From Embiotoca jacksoni (taxonomy: Eukaryota; Chordata; Actinopteri; Embiotocidae), in contig JAKOON010000053.1 of the NCBI GenBank assembly GCA_022577435.1, forward strand, positions 887,501 to 951,500: DNA of 64,000 nt, given 5' to 3'. A model generated the notes under the pieces. That model did not search any database. It was given only the letters and a program-made list of their open reading frames with translations, and was not told where the DNA came from. A program made the position numbers and the translations under genes. Numbering within the stretch: the first letter of the stretch is position 1; each line of letters opens with the position of its first letter. Of this stretch, positions 61,020 through 64,000 are shown one piece after another.

Positions 61020-62630
61020 TGTCTGCGTCCGTCCTTCGGTCCTCCTGCTCCCCACCTCGTTCCTGCTCTGAATGTCCCTCTTTTAAAAACTCAAGTCGTT
61101 TTTCTTTTCTTAAATCCCCCCCCTCCCTCCAAACTGGCTCTTTCAGTCCAGATGTGCAACATCCAGCTGCTGTTTGTGCAATAATCTCGCAACGCCGTGT
61201 CGTAACAACCCCGTCTCGTCTCTCCTCTCCTCTCCTCTCCTCTCCTCTCCTCTCCTCTCCTCAGTATTTGGAGTTGTTGCGGTCGGTTCAGAATCGTCCC
61301 GCCAAGTGTCTGACCATCATGTGGGCTCTGGGCCAGGCCGGGTTTTATGACCTGAGTCAGGGACTGAGAGGTAACGAACAATCTTTACACGCGTCACCTG
61401 CACATCTACGAAACCTCATAATCCAACGCATGTAGACCTCCGTCTGCTCTGTCGGACGTCCCGGTCCGTCTGCCCTCTCTCCCACTTTCCCAACAAAGAC
61501 ATGTTTTTTCTGGAGGGGGGGGGGGGGGTCGGAGGTCACTGAAGCAACAGTGCAACATTAAGATGAGTTTTGACAGCACTCGCGCAGTTCGTTTATTATT
61601 AATGCACCTTTTTTTTTTTTAGTTTTTCATCATGTTACCTATTTTTGTTACTTAAATAATTTTAAGATGCAAGAAATGTTTTCTGCTGAATCGGCCCTTT
61701 TTTAAATTTTTAAAATTTTTTTTTTTTAGTTTTTTTTTTTTTTTACATTTAATACCAGAAGAAACCGTTTTTAAGAGGTCATTAATGCTCTTTTGTGTGT
61801 TTCAGTGTGGTTGGGTATCATGCTTCCTGTGCTGGGAGTGAAGTCCTTGTCCTCGTACGCCATCGCCTACCTGGAGAGACTTCTGCTGTGAGTCACGCCG
61901 ACGAATACGTGGCGTATTTGTTGTTTTGCGTTATTATTTGGGTAACATTACACACGGCAGAAAAAAAAAAAACAGATTTTCTTTACTTGCTCAATCCTAC
62001 AAAATCCCGGCTCTTTTCCATTTTGCATTATTTGCATTCGTTTTGAAAACGGTCCACACATTTTTAGAAGACGACGATACAAAGTTTTAACTGCGTGGCT
62101 CTTCAGAGTATTTTGATATTTTAAGAGGAAAACTGAATAATTTCTTCTTCAACTTCTTCTTTTTTTTTTTTTTTTTAACCAGACTTCATGCAAACCTGAC
62201 AAAAGGATTCGGCATCATGGGTCCTAAAGAGTTTTTCCCTCTGCTGGATTTTGCCTTCATGCCGAAGAACGCCCTGTCAACGGGGTAAATGAATGACTCG
62301 TCACATCGATTGTCTTTTTTTTTTATTTATTTATTTTTTTTAATTGTCTGTAAATATATGGTTAACCTCCAGAGATTATACTCGACCACGAGCTTGTGAC
62401 CGCGAATGACTCGGGACGGCTGACTTTCGTCCTCCCCGTGATCACGAACCCGTCGTTTTCCCTTTCGTTTGCTTTTCAGTCTGCAGGAGCAGCTGAGGCG
62501 TTTATATCCTCGACTGAAGGCGCTGGCGTTCGGAGCCAAACCCGAGAGCACGTTGCACACCTACCTGCCGTCTTTTCTATCCAGAGCCACGCCGCACTGT
62601 CCGGACGACATGAAGAGAGAGGTGAGGCCT

Positions 62631-62676
<46 letters not shown>

Positions 62677-63299
62677 CACACACACACGCCATCCCTAACA
62701 GTCTCCTAATCAGAGTCACAAACCGTTCAGATAACATATCGACAGCTGACTGAGCTTGAAGGAGGAACAACAACAACAACAACAACAACTCTCTCGAACA
62801 CTAACGACGTTCCGAGCGACTAAACGGCAGCTTCCCTCCGGCGTTATATAACAAATAACAGAAAACATCGTTCTTCAGAGTTAAAGAGCGCCGGCTTCTG
62901 TTCGACTCTTGTTTTTCATCAATATTTGACAACGTATGTTACTGTCGGACGTGGTCTTAATCTGCTTCCGTTATCTCGATAATCGGTTTGTTGGTTGATT
63001 CTCAAAAAGCCCTTTTCTGGTAAATTATTACTCCGGGAAATGTAGTGAAAACATGACGAGTTGAGTGGTTGTTTTTTTTCCCCCCCCTCTTTGTCTCTTG
63101 CGTTTCTCTCAGCTGCTCGGCAGCATGACGGAGTGTTTGTGTGTTGACGTCCAGAGTCTGGGAGTGTGGCGGCAGCTCTACACCAAACACCTGCCCCAGT
63201 CCAGGTGAGTCGCACCTTCAACAGCGAGCGGAGTTCCTGTATCCGTTCCAAATGAAAAGCTCTCATCTTCTTAAACACTTCGTCCTATTAAGCCACCCT

Positions 63300-63331
<32 letters not shown>

Positions 63332-64000
63332 TCTTTTAATTCCCTGATGTATTCGATTAATGACAACCTGTGAAACCTCACCGTGATTAATTCAGGAGAG
63401 GCAGATGTTCATAAAATAAAACACAAAAAAAAACACCCAAGTTATATTCTCACGTAAGTTGAATAAATTGTTTTCTGCTCTCTCTTTGTCTCCAGTCTGC
63501 TTTTAAACCACTTACTGAAGTCCTGGAACATCCTTCCACCGAAGGTACGACATTCAGAAACCGAACTCGCCTCCCTGGAGAGCGTCAAGAAGTCTTGAAT
63601 AAAGAAACTGCTTTTATTAATCGAGCAAAATCGCATTTGATGCGGCAGGAGAGTTAAAATGTCATTTCTCTTTTTTTCCTTTAGCTGCGTAAGAACCTGG
63701 AGGAAACGATCCAGTCGTTCCGAGTCACCAATGAAGAGATGAAAGACGCCGTTGAATCTCAAGAGCTGCAGGACTGTAACAGCCTCTGTCAGGTGAGACC
63801 GAGTCACCGGGGGAAAAACAAAAACACTCAAAAGTCCTGTTTGATTAGAAACAAAATTATACTTGAAAATTGTCATTTAAAAAAAAAAAAAAAGTTTTTA
63901 TTTGAAAAGAGTTTTGTTTGCGTCTCCAGAACCTGCAGGTGAAGATGCGAGGTCACGGCTTCCCCTGGTCCAAACTGCTCATGGTTCTGCTCGTGTTCGC
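53636..64000 (+). CDS. tmem214: Transmembrane protein 214, 3' end off the window
   Basis: Thirteen exons join in phase: 53636-53786, 59233-59426, 59852-60002, 60120-60254, 60858-60940, 61265-61370, 61806-61887, 62183-62284, 62480-62621, 63113-63204, 63496-63544, 63685-63792, 63930 to the edge; about 488 residues are covered. Matches to remembered human TMEM214 include GKWEVVKKGKR at the N-terminus, KQNKEQVPPPAE, VWVKDLAGYLN, CLTIMWALGQAGF, GIMLPVLGVKSL, LTKGFGIMGPKEFFPLLDF, LYPRLKALAFGAKP and LHTYLPSFLSRATP. The window ends where the first hydrophobic membrane stretch begins (KLLMVLLVF). The human protein is an ER membrane protein linked to ER-stress-induced apoptosis through procaspase 4. 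A six-glycine run follows the conserved N-terminal motif. The first intron is 5.4 kb; most others are short. Confidence 0.95.
56658..56831. repeat. 58-bp tandem repeat, three units, in tmem214 intron 1
   Basis: Units begin at 56658, 56716 and 56774, each with GTGGTTACAT then a CGGTTCTC phrase. The first two are closest; the third is diverged. GGTTACATTGTAACC inside each of the first two is itself an inverted repeat. Confidence 0.85.
56940..56994. repeat. Perfect 26-bp inverted repeat with 3-base loop
   Basis: Arms 56940-56965 and 56969-56994 are exact reverse complements around CTC. Each arm contains TTCGCATGCAAAGTGG or its complement. Confidence 0.95.
57821..57881. repeat. (CA)n microsatellite in tmem214 intron 1
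   Basis: 61 bp of uninterrupted CA. Confidence 0.95.
60945..61018. repeat. (GT)n microsatellite at a tmem214 donor
   Basis: 74 bp of GT beginning at intron position +5 after exon 60858-60940. Confidence 0.95.
61221..61260. repeat. (TCTCC)n run forming the pyrimidine tract of a tmem214 acceptor
   Basis: Eight 5-bp units run directly into the TCAG acceptor of the exon starting at 61265. Confidence 0.9.
62637..62687. repeat. (CA)n microsatellite near a tmem214 donor
   Basis: CA repeat with one CG interruption, starting 16 bases after the exon ending at 62621. Confidence 0.9.

Overview
This is a nuclear genomic window from a vertebrate, almost certainly a ray-finned (teleost) fish. The evidence is intron-split genes with GT/AG boundaries, dense CA/GT microsatellites, fish-style dispersed repeats, and three recognisable vertebrate genes in an order that matches my memory of human 2p23 (DPYSL5, MAPRE3, TMEM214). 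All similarity calls rest on reading translated sequence and on remembered family members. No search was run.

Left half (1 to about 34.0 kb, minus strand): a tandem array of eight related immunoglobulin-superfamily receptor genes. Six are complete end to end (two of these carry a stop codon), copy 1 runs off the left edge, and copy 8 is cut by a 100-base assembly gap at 34019-34118. Each complete unit has a signal-peptide exon, two Ig-domain exons, a Thr/Pro-rich stalk exon built from 39-bp repeats, a transmembrane exon, a 29-bp juxtamembrane exon and one or more tail exons. Two tail types exist. The short tail (copies 2, 4, 5, 6, 7) ends in one exon with VNYENI. The long tail (copy 3, and the remnant copy 8) has extra exons with VSYASI and VTYSTV, both fitting the ITIM consensus. 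Copies 2 and 7 have an arginine in the outer part of the membrane segment and copies 4-6 have tryptophan there. Copies 4, 5 and 6 are recent duplicates (copies 4 and 5 are 5,454 bp apart and almost identical); 4 and 5 share a stop in Ig domain 1, and copy 7 has lost both splice sites of its stalk exon. I cannot tie the family to a named teleost receptor family.

Right half (34.1-64 kb, plus strand): dpysl5 (CRMP5; 11 coding exons, first about 84 residues missing, probably in the gap), mapre3 (EB3; seven coding exons with an upstream CpG-rich promoter carrying a perfect NRF1 palindrome), and tmem214 (13 exons, cut by the right edge at the start of its transmembrane region). These are ordinary conserved genes. 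Several of their splice sites sit against long TG or CA repeats. A 5.4-kb first intron of tmem214 holds a 58-bp tandem repeat and a perfect 26-bp inverted repeat.

The receptor array is the interesting part: near-identical ectodomains joined to different signalling ends, active duplication, partial decay and mosaic variation in the ligand-facing loops are what a young paired-receptor cluster would look like.
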